Below are positions 1 through 8,405 of a stretch of 64,000 nt of DNA, piece by piece; position 1 is the first letter of the stretch, and each line of letters starts with the position of its first letter. The DNA comes from Nocardia sp. XZ_19_385. Lineage in GTDB: Bacteria > Actinomycetota > Actinomycetes > Mycobacteriales > Mycobacteriaceae. The position numbers were made by a program, and so were the translations under genes. Below the pieces are notes generated by a model. It searched no databases, had not been told where the DNA came from, and was given only the letters and a program-made list of their open reading frames with translations. The stretch covers positions 558,001 to 622,000 of the forward strand of contig NZ_JACVEE010000003.1 of assembly GCF_015355755.1 (NCBI RefSeq). Direction: 5' to 3'.

Positions 1-385
1 CGTGCGCGGCCGCGCGCAGGACTATGGAGCGGTCCAGGTCGAAGGGGGTGTGGAGGTAGTGGACCGAGACGAGGTCGAACTCGCCCGAGGGGAACGCGTC
101 GCGCAGGTCGTGTTGCTCGGCGGCGATCCGGTCACCCAGGCCGTGGGCGCGGGCGAGTTCGGTCAGCCGCTCGACCGCCACGGCCGAGATGTCGACCGCG
201 GTGACGCGCCAGCCCTGCCGGGCGAGCCACAGCGCGTCCCCGCCGTTGCCGCATCCGAGATCCAATGCGGCACCGGGCGGACCTGTAATCGTCTCGGCGA
301 GAAGGTAATTCGGCAGTGGATCGGTCGACGCCGGTCGGTTCGCATAGACACCGTCCCAGAATGCGACCGCATCGGTGGTACTCAT
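1..385 (-). CDS. class I SAM-dependent methyltransferase (C-terminus outside window)
   Basis: Reading the minus strand from an ATG at 385 gives about 128 codons that run off the window without a stop. Residues 41-50 are LDLGCGNGGD, the glycine-rich S-adenosylmethionine motif I, and an acidic VTAVDIS strand follows, as in the Rossmann-fold methyltransferases. An AGGAG ribosome site lies about 8 bases upstream and supports this start. The substrate cannot be told. It is divergent from an XRE-cupin regulator, a pairing that suggests the regulator controls it. Confidence 0.85.
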   Translation of the reverse strand, partial: MSTTDAVAFWDGVYANRPASTDPLPNYLLAETITGPPGAALDLGCGNGGDALWLARQGWRVTAVDISAVAVERLTELARAHGLGDRIAAEQHDLRDAFPSGEFDLVSVHYLHTPFDLDRSIVLRAAAH

Positions 386-474
386 CGAGGCTCCTTCTGT
401 CGGGATGCTCCCAAGTCTTGCGGGACACGGCACGATCTGGCACGAAAAATTGCGGTTCCGGCAAGATGGGGGTT

Positions 475-1056
475 ATGGACCCCGATACGGAGAACGTGCT
501 CGACTCGGTCGGACCCCGGCTGCGCGCGCTGCGCCGCGACCGCGGCATCACCCTCGCCGACCTCGCGGCGACGACCGGGGTATCGGAAAGCACCCTGTCG
601 CGGCTGGAGAGCGGGCAGCGCCGGGCCAGCCTGGAACTGCTGTTGCCGCTGGCTCGTACCTACAACGTCCCGCTGGACGACCTGGTCGGCGCCCCGCGCA
701 CCGGCGACCCGCGGATTCACCTGAAACCGATCCAGCGCTACGGGATGATCTTCATTCCGTTGTCCCGGCGGCCCGGCGGGACGCAGGCTTTCAAGATGAT
801 CATCCCGGCACGTCCGGAACCTTTGGAGCCCACACCGCAGACGCACGAGGGTTTCGAATGGTTGTATGTCCTCAATGGCCGCCTGCGGCTGATGGTCGGC
901 GATCGGGACCTGACCTTGTCGGCGGGCGAGGCCGCCGAATTCGACACGTCGTTGCCGCATTGGCTGGGTAGCGCCGACGGCGGAGCGGTCGAGTTACTCA
1001 TCCTCTTCGGATTGCACGGGACGCGCGCGCACGTGCACCCCAGCCGGGGCGGCTGA
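475..1056 (+). CDS. XRE-family regulator with C-terminal cupin domain
   Basis: The 193-residue protein has an N-terminal helix-turn-helix (about residues 12-70, with TLADLAATTGVSESTLSRLE) and a cupin barrel near residues 120-175 (HEGFEWLYVLNGRLRLMVG and a later PHW segment). Cupin-XRE proteins are soluble one-component regulators whose barrel binds a small ligand or metal. It is divergent from the methyltransferase at 1-385 with about 90 bp between, so that shared promoter region is its likely target. An in-frame ATG at 466 is an alternative start; neither has a strong ribosome site. Confidence 0.85.
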   Translation: MDPDTENVLDSVGPRLRALRRDRGITLADLAATTGVSESTLSRLESGQRRASLELLLPLARTYNVPLDDLVGAPRTGDPRIHLKPIQRYGMIFIPLSRRPGGTQAFKMIIPARPEPLEPTPQTHEGFEWLYVLNGRLRLMVGDRDLTLSAGEAAEFDTSLPHWLGSADGGAVELLILFGLHGTRAHVHPSRGG

Positions 1057-1129
1057 CATTCCCCACAGAATGTTCTGCGCCACATCACCTCTCGACTGCT
1101 GTCGGACCCTCCGGCTCGGGAGTAAGGTC

Positions 1130-1155
1130 CCTCTTATACGGTACCGTATAAGAGG
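1130..1155. promoter_or_regulatory. perfect 26-bp palindrome overlapping a ribosome-binding site
   Basis: The two 13-base halves are exact reverse complements; the core is TATACGGTACCGTATA. Its right end overlaps the AGGAGG Shine-Dalgarno sequence (1153-1158) of the next gene. The form and length suit a dimeric TetR-type operator; an RNA hairpin masking the ribosome site is also possible. No TetR-type gene is adjacent. Confidence 0.7.
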
Positions 1156-1164
1156 AGGATCGAC

Positions 1165-1824
1165 ATGACACTTCCCCCAGGCCAACGCGCTGTCGAAGGA
1201 TTCCCGCGCTTCGGCACACATCTGCATCACCCGCCGCCGGCCGTCCCCGTCGACCCGGTCATCGAGGTCGGCGGAGCGTTGACCCAAACGATCACACTGT
1301 CGGTGGCCGACCTCGCGAAGCTGCCCCGGCAGGAACTGCGAGCCGACTTCCATTGCGTCGCAGGCTGGTCGGCGACCGATCTGCTGTGGGAAGGCACCTC
1401 CTTCGCGGCCTTCTATCGCACACAGGTCGAACCACTGCTCGACAAGCCCGCCAGTCACGTGATCTTCGAAGGTCTCGACGGCTTCCAGTCGATCGTGGTG
1501 CTCGAGGACGCCCTCGCCGACGACGTGCTCATCGCCGACCGCCTCAACGGGCAGCCACTCGACAGCGACCACGGTGCCCCGGTGCGGCTGGTCAGCCCCA
1601 GTCAATACGGCTTCATCAACACAAAACACCTGTGCCGCATCGAATTCCACACCTCCGAGCCGCCGATCCAAGACCGCTGGTCGCCCCTCGCGTCACACCC
1701 GCGGGCAAGGGTCTGGGAGGAAGAACGCCACCGTCATCTGCCCGGCCGCGTGGTACGGCCGGTCTATCGATCGCTGATCGGTCCGATCCGCGCGCTCAGT
1801 GCGCGGGGAAGTCGGCCGCAGTGA
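1165..1824 (+). CDS. molybdopterin-dependent oxidoreductase, sulfite-oxidase-like domain
   Basis: The 219-residue protein matches the oxidoreductase molybdopterin-binding domain. It has an FHCVAGW segment in which Cys64 is the likely molybdenum ligand, and a later YGFINTKHL segment typical of the fold. No signal peptide or heme domain is present, so it looks cytosolic; the physiological substrate and electron partner are unknown. The start is set by AGGAGG six bases upstream. A perfect palindrome covers the promoter-ribosome site region, so expression is probably tightly switched. Confidence 0.8.
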   Translation: MTLPPGQRAVEGFPRFGTHLHHPPPAVPVDPVIEVGGALTQTITLSVADLAKLPRQELRADFHCVAGWSATDLLWEGTSFAAFYRTQVEPLLDKPASHVIFEGLDGFQSIVVLEDALADDVLIADRLNGQPLDSDHGAPVRLVSPSQYGFINTKHLCRIEFHTSEPPIQDRWSPLASHPRARVWEEERHRHLPGRVVRPVYRSLIGPIRALSARGSRPQ

Positions 1825-1826
1825 CC

Positions 1827-1909
1827 GTGACCGCTATCGGATGAACCCACGACGTCAGGGCGTCGTCAGTGACCGCTATCGGGTGAACCACGAGGTCAGG
1901 ATGTCGTCC
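1827..1909. repeat. imperfect tandem duplication of a gene tail (about 42 + 41 bp)
   Basis: Both units begin GTGACCGCTATCGG and continue with TGAACC, ACGA and GTCAGG blocks; they differ at about six positions including one indel. The second unit contains the stop codon and last codons of the hydrolase gene at 1876-2676, so the first looks like a decayed copy of that 3' end. Confidence 0.7.
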
Positions 1910-2676
1910 ACGATCTTGGCGATCGGCAGCTGGGGTGCGGGTTCGATCCCGGGCTCCTCGGCCAGGGGGTGTGCCAGCTCGGGCACGGTGGTGACGGCGG
2001 CGTCGGCGCCGTGCGTGCGCAGAGCCGCGACCAACTCGTCGGCGTCAGCACGGAACTGCGGGAAGTCCAGCTTTCCGCTGACCACCAAAACTTTTGCGCG
2101 GTCGCCGATTTCCGCGGCCCGTGCGACGAAGTCGAGGCGGTCGGCGACGGCGTTCGCATCCTCGTCCCAGGAATAGGGCTGTCTGGTGAACTCCTCGAGG
2201 AGGCCCACCACCGAGCGCGCCCGGACCGCCGGATTCACCAGCGCCGCCGCCCGCACCGCAACCTCGCCCCGCGCCAGCGTCAGCAACGCGACCCCGCCAC
2301 CGAGCGACCCGCCGACGATGCTGATCGGCCCGTCCTCGACGGGCAACTGATCCCGCAGCGCCGCCAACGCCGCCGGGAACTCGTCAGCCGCCCCACTGAT
2401 CATCCGATCGGTGTAGGCCCGCAACGGATCCCGCTGCACGAGCTCGAGTCCGGCATCCATCCGCCCGTCCACCATCCGCGCCCCGCAGAACGGCATCCCC
2501 AAATACACCCGCCAAGCCGGGATTCCAGCCATCGGCAGCGCGGCAGCGAACGCCGCGTCCGACCGCGGCGCATCGAGCATGTGCCACGCCACCAGCAGCG
2601 GAGCGGAGCCCTCGACCCCCTCCGGTGGCAGCGCGGTAAAGGGGACGCCTGCGGCGGTGCCGGTAATCGGTTCCAT
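1876..2676 (-). CDS. alpha/beta hydrolase
   Basis: This 266-residue protein has an alpha/beta-hydrolase nucleophile elbow, GGSLGGG, with Ser124 as the likely nucleophile. Further on are an aspartate segment (SGKLDFPQF) and a late histidine (PELAHPL), giving a plausible Ser-Asp-His triad. No signal peptide is present. I chose the ATG at 2676 over one 39 bases upstream because the extra residues are not hydrolase-like. The substrate is unknown. Its 3' end lies in a short tandem duplication. Confidence 0.75.
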   Translation of the reverse strand: MEPITGTAAGVPFTALPPEGVEGSAPLLVAWHMLDAPRSDAAFAAALPMAGIPAWRVYLGMPFCGARMVDGRMDAGLELVQRDPLRAYTDRMISGAADEFPAALAALRDQLPVEDGPISIVGGSLGGGVALLTLARGEVAVRAAALVNPAVRARSVVGLLEEFTRQPYSWDEDANAVADRLDFVARAAEIGDRAKVLVVSGKLDFPQFRADADELVAALRTHGADAAVTTVPELAHPLAEEPGIEPAPQLPIAKIVDDILTSWFTR

Positions 2677-3031
2677 GCTCGGATGGTAGGAGCACGGTCG
2701 CGCCGTGCGGAACAACTTCTGCTCAGGGTGAAACGGACTCGACGCAATCCTGGCTTCGCCCTGCGGCGATCATGATCATCAGGACTTGGTGGCGGCATTG
2801 TGCGAGTAAGGCCGCCACCAGTGCCTGATGATCTTGTTGCTCGCCGACGAGGCCCTCGTCGCGCATGCATTTCCCGCTATCGCTGCCGGTGCCGCCGTCT
2901 GGTCACTGCGGCACTTGCCTGAGGTTGTCACGAAGTTCGTGTGCACCGGATGCCGTTGTTCCCGGTCGTTTTCATGCGGGACGGCTTGGGCATCACTCAT
3001 GGCTAGATCGCTCACTGCGTGGAGCTGGCTT
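2677..3031. other. intergenic region with one palindromic repeat unit
   Basis: This 355-bp stretch lies between the 5' end of the hydrolase and the 3' end of the TetR gene. It holds one ~64-bp palindromic element at 2772-2835. A 78-codon minus-strand reading frame exists here, but its composition is unlike a protein and it runs through the palindrome, so I do not call it a gene. Nothing else is recognisable. Confidence 0.6.
2772..2835. repeat. dispersed ~65-bp palindromic repeat, copy 1
   Basis: The left arm reads ATGATCATCAGGACTTGG then TGGCGGC; the right arm reads GCCGCCACCAGTGCCTGA then TGATCTT. The arms pair over most of their length around a short loop. The same ends recur at 57191-57581 and 61244-61308. 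Confidence 0.85.
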
Positions 3032-3655
3032 CTAGGACGCCGCCTCGATCAGTGCGGTGAAGACGCGGGTGATCACCAGTTCGATCTGGGCGACCGTGCG
3101 GTCGAGCGGGCCGAGCGGCTGGAAGAGGTGGCTCAGAGTGAGGCGTACGAGGATCTCAATCAGCGATTCCAGATCCGCATCCGAGATGGTCGCGAGTTCG
3201 TAGCGTTCGCGCATCGCGGGCAGCAACGCCGCGAGCGCGCGGCCGAGGACCGGTTCGGGTTCGGTGATCAGTGCGGGCAGCAGGGTGGTGTCGCTGCTGT
3301 CGCGACCGGACAGCACCGCTTTGAGCAGAGTGTTGTCCGCACCGGTGCGCAGGGTGTACTCGGCGGCGCGGGTCATGCCGGTGATGGGGTCGGGATGCGC
3401 GGCGAGGGTGTCGGCGATGCCCCGCAGGAAGGCGCCGAGCTCGCGCTCGATGAGCGCGTCGGCCAGGGCCTGTTTGGTGCCGATCTCCTTGTAGAGCACC
3501 GGCCGGCTGATCCCGACGTCCTTGGCGATGCGGGACATGTTCACCGCGCCCCAGCCCTCGGTGCACACCACGTCGCGGGCGGCATCGAGCATGCGTTCGC
3601 GCAGCAGCAGGCGCATCTCGGTCTGAAAGTTCGGGGCTTCAGCCACGAAGGTCAT
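3032..3655 (-). CDS. TetR-family transcriptional regulator, divergent from alkB
   Basis: The 207-residue protein has an N-terminal TetR helix-turn-helix (about residues 17-63; MSRIAKDVGISRPVLYKEIG) and a helical C-terminal ligand domain. It is divergent from the alkane hydroxylase operon; the 96-bp gap holds a promoter and a perfect inverted repeat over the alkB start region. The likely role is substrate-responsive repression of alkB. In rhodococci the alk TetR gene usually lies downstream of the reductase; here it lies upstream and on the other strand. Confidence 0.85.
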   Translation of the reverse strand: MTFVAEAPNFQTEMRLLLRERMLDAARDVVCTEGWGAVNMSRIAKDVGISRPVLYKEIGTKQALADALIERELGAFLRGIADTLAAHPDPITGMTRAAEYTLRTGADNTLLKAVLSGRDSSDTTLLPALITEPEPVLGRALAALLPAMRERYELATISDADLESLIEILVRLTLSHLFQPLGPLDRTVAQIELVITRVFTALIEAAS

Positions 3656-3685
3656 CGTACATCAGCTGGCCATGTGACTCCGTCG

Positions 3686-3738
3686 TTGACAACAGTAGGC
3701 AAGTTGTATCTACTGAATACACATTGCTCGAATGTGTA
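3686..3738 (+). promoter_or_regulatory. alkB promoter and probable TetR operator
   Basis: TTGACA at 3686-3691 is a consensus -35; TCTACT at 3709-3714 is a plausible -10 with a 17-bp spacer. At 3718-3738 TACACATT and AATGTGTA form a perfect 8-bp inverted repeat around a 5-bp spacer, covering the expected transcription start. That position suits repression by the divergent TetR protein. Confidence 0.7.
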
Positions 3739-3751
3739 AACGGAGTGGGAT

Positions 3752-4978
3752 ATGACTTCTCGAATCGGCGAATCGGGACACCCGGTAGCCGCGCCCGACC
3801 ACTGGCGGGACCGCAAGCGATACCTGTGGCTGCTCGGATTGGTGGCGCCGACCTCGCTGGGCGTCGCGGTCGCACTGGTCTGGGGCTGCAACAAGCTCGG
3901 CTGGCAGGCGGTCGCGCCCGTCTGGTGGTGGATCGGCCCGATCCTGATCTACGTTCTGCTCCCGACCCTGGACCTGTTCTTCGGCCCGGACGGGCAGAAC
4001 CCGCCGGAGGAGGTGATGGAGCGACTCGAGAACGACAAGTACTACCGCTACTGCACCTACGTCTACATCCCGTTGCAACTGCTGAGCATGGTCGTCGCCT
4101 GCTACCTGTGGACCGCCTTGGACCTGGCATGGCTGGGCATCGACGGCGGCCTGGGCGTGGTCTCCAAGATCGGTTTGGCGTTCAGCATCGGCGCGATGGG
4201 CGGCGTGGGCATCAACACCGCGCACGAACTGGGACACAAGAAGGACCAGCTCGAACGCTGGCTGTCGAAGATCACGCTGGCCCAAACCGCTTACGGCCAC
4301 TTCTATATCGAGCACAACCGCGGCCATCATGTGCGAGTGGCCACGCCCGAGGACCCCGCCAGCGCCCGCTTCGGCGAAACCTTCTGGAGCTTCCTGCCGC
4401 GCAGCGTGTGGGGCAGCCTGCGCTCCTCGTGGGAACTGGAGACCACCCGGTTGCGGCGTATGGACAAGAGCCCGTGGACATTACACAACGACGTCCTCAA
4501 CGCCTGGCTGATGACGCTGGTGCTGTGGGGCGGCCTGACCGCGGTGTTCGGGCCGTCGATCCTGCCGTATCTGCTCGTGCAGGCCGTCTACGGTTTCACC
4601 CTGCTCGAGACGGTGAACTATCTGGAGCACTACGGGTTGCTGCGGCAGCGCACCGCATCCGGGCGCTACGAGCGCTGCACTCCGGTGCACAGCTGGAACT
4701 CCGACCACATCGTGACCAACATCTTCCTGTACCACCTGCAGCGGCACAGCGACCATCACGCCAATCCCACCCGCCGCTATCAGACCCTGCGCAGCATGGA
4801 CGGCGCACCGAACCTGCCCAGTGGTTACGCCAGCATGATCGGCCTGGCCTACTTCCCGCCGCTGTGGCGCCGGGTCATGGATCACCGTGTGCTCGACCAT
4901 TACGACGGCGACATCACCCGCGTGAACCTGCAGCCCGGCAAGCGGCAGCGCCTGCTCGCGCAGTACGGGGCGCGGTGA
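3752..4978 (+). CDS. alkB: alkane 1-monooxygenase
   Basis: AlkB is a membrane di-iron enzyme that hydroxylates medium- and long-chain n-alkanes at the terminal carbon, using electrons from rubredoxin. The 408-residue protein shows the family histidine boxes: HELGH (158-162), EHNRGHH (187-193) and HSDHH (332-336), plus the LEHYG signature (291-295). Several hydrophobic segments (for example 27-45 and 58-76) fit the six-helix topology. It is the first gene of an operon whose members overlap by 1-4 bases: alkB, two rubredoxins and the reductase. No rubredoxin domain is fused to it. Confidence 0.97.
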   Translation: MTSRIGESGHPVAAPDHWRDRKRYLWLLGLVAPTSLGVAVALVWGCNKLGWQAVAPVWWWIGPILIYVLLPTLDLFFGPDGQNPPEEVMERLENDKYYRYCTYVYIPLQLLSMVVACYLWTALDLAWLGIDGGLGVVSKIGLAFSIGAMGGVGINTAHELGHKKDQLERWLSKITLAQTAYGHFYIEHNRGHHVRVATPEDPASARFGETFWSFLPRSVWGSLRSSWELETTRLRRMDKSPWTLHNDVLNAWLMTLVLWGGLTAVFGPSILPYLLVQAVYGFTLLETVNYLEHYGLLRQRTASGRYERCTPVHSWNSDHIVTNIFLYHLQRHSDHHANPTRRYQTLRSMDGAPNLPSGYASMIGLAYFPPLWRRVMDHRVLDHYDGDITRVNLQPGKRQRLLAQYGAR

Positions 4979-5151
4979 TGGCCGCCTACCGCTGCCCGGT
5001 CTGCGACTACGTCTACGACGAAACCGCCGGCGCGCCCCGCGAGGGATTTCCGGCCGGCACCTCGTGGTCGGCGGTGCCCGACGACTGGTGCTGCCCCGAC
5101 TGCGGCGTCCGGGAAAAGGTCGACTTCACCTCCGAAGGGAAGATCCGATGA
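4978..5151 (+). CDS. rubA1: rubredoxin, AlkG1-like type
   Basis: This 57-residue protein has the two rubredoxin iron-binding pairs, CPVC (6-9) and CPDC (39-42). After the second pair it reads CGVREKVDF, with an extra residue (Arg) compared with its neighbour. That insertion marks the AlkG1 type, which in published complementation tests did not pass electrons to AlkB. Its ATG overlaps the alkB stop (TGATG), so it is translationally coupled. Its own role beside an AlkG2-type protein is unsettled. Confidence 0.93.
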   Translation: MAAYRCPVCDYVYDETAGAPREGFPAGTSWSAVPDDWCCPDCGVREKVDFTSEGKIR

Positions 5152-5333
5152 ATATCGACTACAAGCTGTTCCGTTGCCTGCAATGCGGTTTCGAATACGA
5201 CGAGGCGCTGGGCTGGCCGGAGGACGGCATCGCACCCGGCACCCGCTGGGACGAAATTCCCGAGGACTGGTCGTGCCCGGACTGCGGTGCGGCGAAGACC
5301 GATTTCGAGATGGTCGAGGTCAGTCGCACATGA
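5148..5333 (+). CDS. rubA2: rubredoxin, AlkG2-like type
   Basis: This 61-residue protein has CLQC (10-13) and CPDC (43-46) iron-binding pairs and CGAAKTDF after the second pair, without the inserted residue of rubA1. This matches the AlkG2 type, the class able to deliver electrons to AlkB. The ATG overlaps the rubA1 stop as ATGA, and the stop overlaps the reductase start in the same way. Confidence 0.95.
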   Translation: MNIDYKLFRCLQCGFEYDEALGWPEDGIAPGTRWDEIPEDWSCPDCGAAKTDFEMVEVSRT

Positions 5334-6562
5334 CGGGACAGATCGTGATCGCGGGCGCGGGCGTGGCCGGTGCGACCGCGGCCCGGACCCTGCGCGACGC
5401 GGGTTATTCCGGCCGCATCGTGCTCGTCGGCGCGGAATCCCATGCGCCGTACCGGCGCCCGATGGTGTCCAAGGATCTACTCGCCGGGACCCGCGATGTC
5501 GGCCGCTGCCTCCTCGAACCCGAAACGTATTGGGCCGGAAACGGTATCGAGCTGCGGGTGGCAACCACCGTCACCGATATCGACACCGACCACGGCCGGG
5601 TGTGGCTGAGCAGCGGTGAGGCGCTCGGCTACGACAGCCTGCTGCTGGCCACCGGGGCGCGGGCGCGACGGCTGGAACAACATCCGCCGGTCAGGGTTCG
5701 TACTTTGCGCGGCGTCGGCGACATCGCGGCGCTGCGGGCGGCGATCGACAGCGGGCCGCTGCTGATTGTCGGCGGCGGACTGGTAGGCCTCGAGGTGGCC
5801 GCCACCGCGCGTGGTCTCGGTGCGGAGGTGCACATCCTGCATGCGGGTGCTGCCCCGCTCGATCGGGTTGTGCCGCAGGAGGTCTCGGAGCTGGTTCAGT
5901 ACTTGCACGCCGAACATGGGGTGCGCATCGACAGCAATGTTCGCCTGACCGGGATAGAGCAGATCGATACCCGCGGCGTTGTCGCGACCGCCACCGACGG
6001 CCGCACCTGGACAGGTTCGTCCGCCCTCGTCGCTATCGGCGCGGAACCCGACACCGCGCTCGCCCGCACGGCTGGAATCGCCGTCGACGCAGGCATTCTC
6101 GTCGACGAGTGGTACCGCACCTCCGCTGCGGGAGTCTTCGCTGCCGGCGACGTGGCCCGCCGCTTCACCGCCCACCGTGGCCGCCACGAGCGCAGCGAGC
6201 ACTGGAACAGTGCCTTGGCGCAGGGCGCTGCCGCCGCGAAATCCATGCTGGGGCAACCCGTTACCGAGCTGGAGCTTCCGTGGGGATGGACAACTCAGTA
6301 TGGCGTGAGTCTGCAATTCGCCGGTTGGATGCAGTCGCGCGAGGAACTGGTGGTCCGGGGCGCGATCGAGTCACGAAACTTCACCGTCCTGGCTCTATCC
6401 GGCGGTGCGCTTGTCGGCGCGATCACCGTCGGGCGGCCCAGGGACATCAGAGCTGCCCGGGAGCTGATCGCGACCGGTGCCGTGCTCCCGAGCGCCGATT
6501 GGGCCGACGAAGCGGTGGACCTCACCCGAATTGTCCAGGCTCCGTTGCCCGTCCGGCGCTAG
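5330..6562 (+). CDS. rubB: rubredoxin reductase (NAD(P)H, FAD-dependent)
   Basis: The 410-residue protein has an N-terminal FAD dinucleotide fold ([17 protein letters not shown]), the ATGARAR segment, a central NAD fold ([13 protein letters not shown]) and a late FAD contact (GVFAAGDVA). It belongs to the rubredoxin/ferredoxin reductase branch of the pyridine nucleotide-disulfide oxidoreductases. It would pass electrons from NAD(P)H to the two rubredoxins and so to AlkB. The ATGA overlap with rubA2 shows coupling, and the operon appears to end here. Confidence 0.93.
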   Translation: MTGQIVIAGAGVAGATAARTLRDAGYSGRIVLVGAESHAPYRRPMVSKDLLAGTRDVGRCLLEPETYWAGNGIELRVATTVTDIDTDHGRVWLSSGEALGYDSLLLATGARARRLEQHPPVRVRTLRGVGDIAALRAAIDSGPLLIVGGGLVGLEVAATARGLGAEVHILHAGAAPLDRVVPQEVSELVQYLHAEHGVRIDSNVRLTGIEQIDTRGVVATATDGRTWTGSSALVAIGAEPDTALARTAGIAVDAGILVDEWYRTSAAGVFAAGDVARRFTAHRGRHERSEHWNSALAQGAAAAKSMLGQPVTELELPWGWTTQYGVSLQFAGWMQSREELVVRGAIESRNFTVLALSGGALVGAITVGRPRDIRAARELIATGAVLPSADWADEAVDLTRIVQAPLPVRR

Positions 6563-6587
6563 CAGTACATCTTCGGAGGACTGGTTC

Positions 6588-6863
6588 GTGGTAGCACGCT
6601 GTCGCGCCGAATTGTTCGGCGAGACACTGGCGAGCATGGCAGATATTGCGTTGCCGAATGAGAAAGCGGCACAACGGTTCTTCCTGAAATTGTCCGGGGC
6701 GTGCGCGGTGGTCGGCGGCATCGCCACCTATTTGGCCTGGCATTCGAGCGCCGGATTCGTTGCCGCGCTTGCCTTCAACGCCGCGTCGACCATCTGGCCG
6801 GCGATAATGGGCATTCTCATGTTGCGTCGAGCACGCGCGGTGAAACCCGCTGCGCCACAATAA
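6588..6863 (+). CDS. small two-helix membrane protein
   Basis: A GTG at 6588, seven bases after GGAGGA, gives a 91-residue protein. It has two hydrophobic stretches (FFLKLSGACAVVGGIATYL and SAGFVAALAFNAASTIW then PAIMGILML) and a basic C-terminus. I do not recognise the family. It follows the alk operon by 25 bp on the same strand and may be read through from it, but nothing ties it to alkane use. An internal ATG at 6636 is an alternative start with a poorer ribosome site. Confidence 0.6.
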   Translation: MVARCRAELFGETLASMADIALPNEKAAQRFFLKLSGACAVVGGIATYLAWHSSAGFVAALAFNAASTIWPAIMGILMLRRARAVKPAAPQ

Positions 6864-6906
6864 TTGTGAGCTACGAGCTGTTCACCGCCGTGCCCGGATC
6901 AACGCG

Positions 6907-7098
6907 TCAGTTCGCGACCTTCTCATCCTCGAGAGTTCCGCGGATCTCCTCGCGAAGCTCTGGTCCCTCGTGGTGCTGATGCGCCGAGATCGCGTGCTCG
7001 TAGGCCGCTTGCAGGACCTCGTCTTCCTCACCTGAGATAGTGAGCGTGCAATTCATTTGACTGGGGAATCTACGGCAGTCAGCGACTTTTCTAGTCAT
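6907..7098 (-). CDS. DUF1059 family small protein
   Basis: The 63-residue protein begins MTRKVADCRRFPS and continues with NCTLTISGEEDEVLQAA and an AHQHHEGPE segment, the usual layout of the DUF1059 family. Conserved Cys and His residues hint at metal or redox function, but none is established. AGGAGG stands about 8 bases before the ATG at 7098; a longer start at 7122 lacks this. Confidence 0.8.
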   Translation of the reverse strand: MTRKVADCRRFPSQMNCTLTISGEEDEVLQAAYEHAISAHQHHEGPELREEIRGTLEDEKVAN

Positions 7099-7230
7099 CG
7101 AAAAAGCCTCCTGATAGATCAATTGGTGCGCTTTCTACGGTAGACCCAAAAGCCGCGCAATACCGCAACGAGCGCATAATGGTCAGGTCGGTAGTTCCCG
7201 AGCAAGACTCCACACCTCGGAGGTATCTCG

Positions 7231-7503
7231 ATGGAGCGTCACCAGAATCTCTCCCAGGACGCCCGGCGTAAAGCGGGAGACGAAAGCGCCGCCGCCCACC
7301 GCGCCGAACGCCACGATCAGATGACAGACATGAACCTCGCCCGCACGGAATCCGGCGGTGATTACGAGCCACCGACCCGCGAGGACATGGAAGAGATCGA
7401 CGGCGAGCGGAAGAGCACGCCACGCGAAGACCGCCACGCCGCCAAGTCCGCGACCCACGACGCGGCCCGCCTCGCCAACACCGACCTCGACGAAGGCGCC
7501 TGA
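7231..7503 (+). CDS. small charged hydrophilic protein, unknown function
   Basis: The 90-residue protein is very rich in Asp, Glu, Arg, His and Lys, has no hydrophobic segment, and is probably disordered. GGAGGT six bases before the ATG makes translation likely. I do not recognise a family. Composition resembles the small stress-associated acidic/basic proteins of actinomycetes, but that is only resemblance. Confidence 0.6.
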   Translation: MERHQNLSQDARRKAGDESAAAHRAERHDQMTDMNLARTESGGDYEPPTREDMEEIDGERKSTPREDRHAAKSATHDAARLANTDLDEGA

Positions 7504-7656
7504 TCGGCTGCTTCGATCCGCGAACGGCCCCACCGCAGCTGTACCTGGCACCGCCTGGTGCAACCCGGCGGGCGCTGCGAGACGCTTCGACTGGCGGGCG
7601 CGGGGTAGATCATGGTGGAGGCCGGTGTAGCGCCGGTCCGGAGACGAGGAGGTTTC

Positions 7657-8325
7657 GTGCCCGACCCCGCAGCAGTTCTGTTCGACATCGACGGCACCCT
7701 CGTCGACTCCAACTACTTGCATGCCAGGGCCTGGCACGCGGCCTTCCGTGAGGCCGGCACCATCGTCCCGACCTGGCGCATTCATCGCGCCATCGGCATG
7801 GACGGCGCCAAGCTGGTCGAGACCTTGGCCGGCGATCTCGACGATGCCGCCGCCGATCATGCCGATGACCTGCACACACGCTATTACCTGGAGAGCGCCG
7901 ACCAGCTGACGTTGCTGCCCGGAGCCCGCGAGGCCCTGGCGGACCTGCACGCGCGGGGTCTGCGGGTGGTGCTCGCCACGTCCGCACCCCCGGACGAGCT
8001 GTCGCTGCTGCGCAAACTGCTCGACAGCGAGTCCGTGCTCTATGCGGTGACCGGCGGCGAGGACGTCGAGACCGCCAAACCGGATCCGAGCATCGTGCGG
8101 ATCGCCCTGGATCGGGCCGGTGTCCCTCCGGAGCGTGCGGTCTTCGTCGGCGACACGGTGTGGGACGTGCGGGCCTGCGCCTCCGTCGGCGTGCCGACGG
8201 TCGGGGTGCTCAGCGGTGGCATCTCGCGCGCCGAACTCCAGGACGAGGGAGCCGCGTTCGTCTGCGACGACGTCGCGCACCTGCTGCGTGAGGTCGGGGA
8301 CAGCCCGATCGCGCGCCTGCTCTGA
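7657..8325 (+). CDS. HAD-superfamily hydrolase (phosphatase-like)
   Basis: The product has HAD motif I, LFDIDGTLVDS, near the N-terminus, motif II in VVLATSAPP, the motif III lysine in ETAKPDPSI and the motif IV acidic stretch GDTVWD. A helical cap between motifs I and II places it with beta-phosphoglucomutase/phosphoglycolate-phosphatase-like enzymes. The substrate is not evident. GTG at 7657 follows AGGAGG by only four bases; an in-frame ATG at 7612 is the other choice. A terminator hairpin begins at its stop codon. Confidence 0.85.
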   Translation: MPDPAAVLFDIDGTLVDSNYLHARAWHAAFREAGTIVPTWRIHRAIGMDGAKLVETLAGDLDDAAADHADDLHTRYYLESADQLTLLPGAREALADLHARGLRVVLATSAPPDELSLLRKLLDSESVLYAVTGGEDVETAKPDPSIVRIALDRAGVPPERAVFVGDTVWDVRACASVGVPTVGVLSGGISRAELQDEGAAFVCDDVAHLLREVGDSPIARLL

Positions 8326-8349
8326 GCGGGAGCAGAAACCCGCTTCTTC
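8325..8349 (+). terminator. rho-independent-like terminator after HAD gene
   Basis: AGCGGG and CCCGCT form a 6-bp stem around an 8-base loop, followed by TCTTC. It starts at the last base of the HAD stop codon and lies between convergent genes. Confidence 0.55.
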
Positions 8350-8405
8350 GCGCTACTACGGCGACTCGCATCAGACCTGCTCGAAGCCGGGCTGTGAGCG
8401 CGGGT

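Noticed and set aside
2779..3015. 78-codon minus-strand frame in the intergenic region
   Set aside because: It crosses the palindromic repeat, lacks a ribosome site and has no protein-like features.
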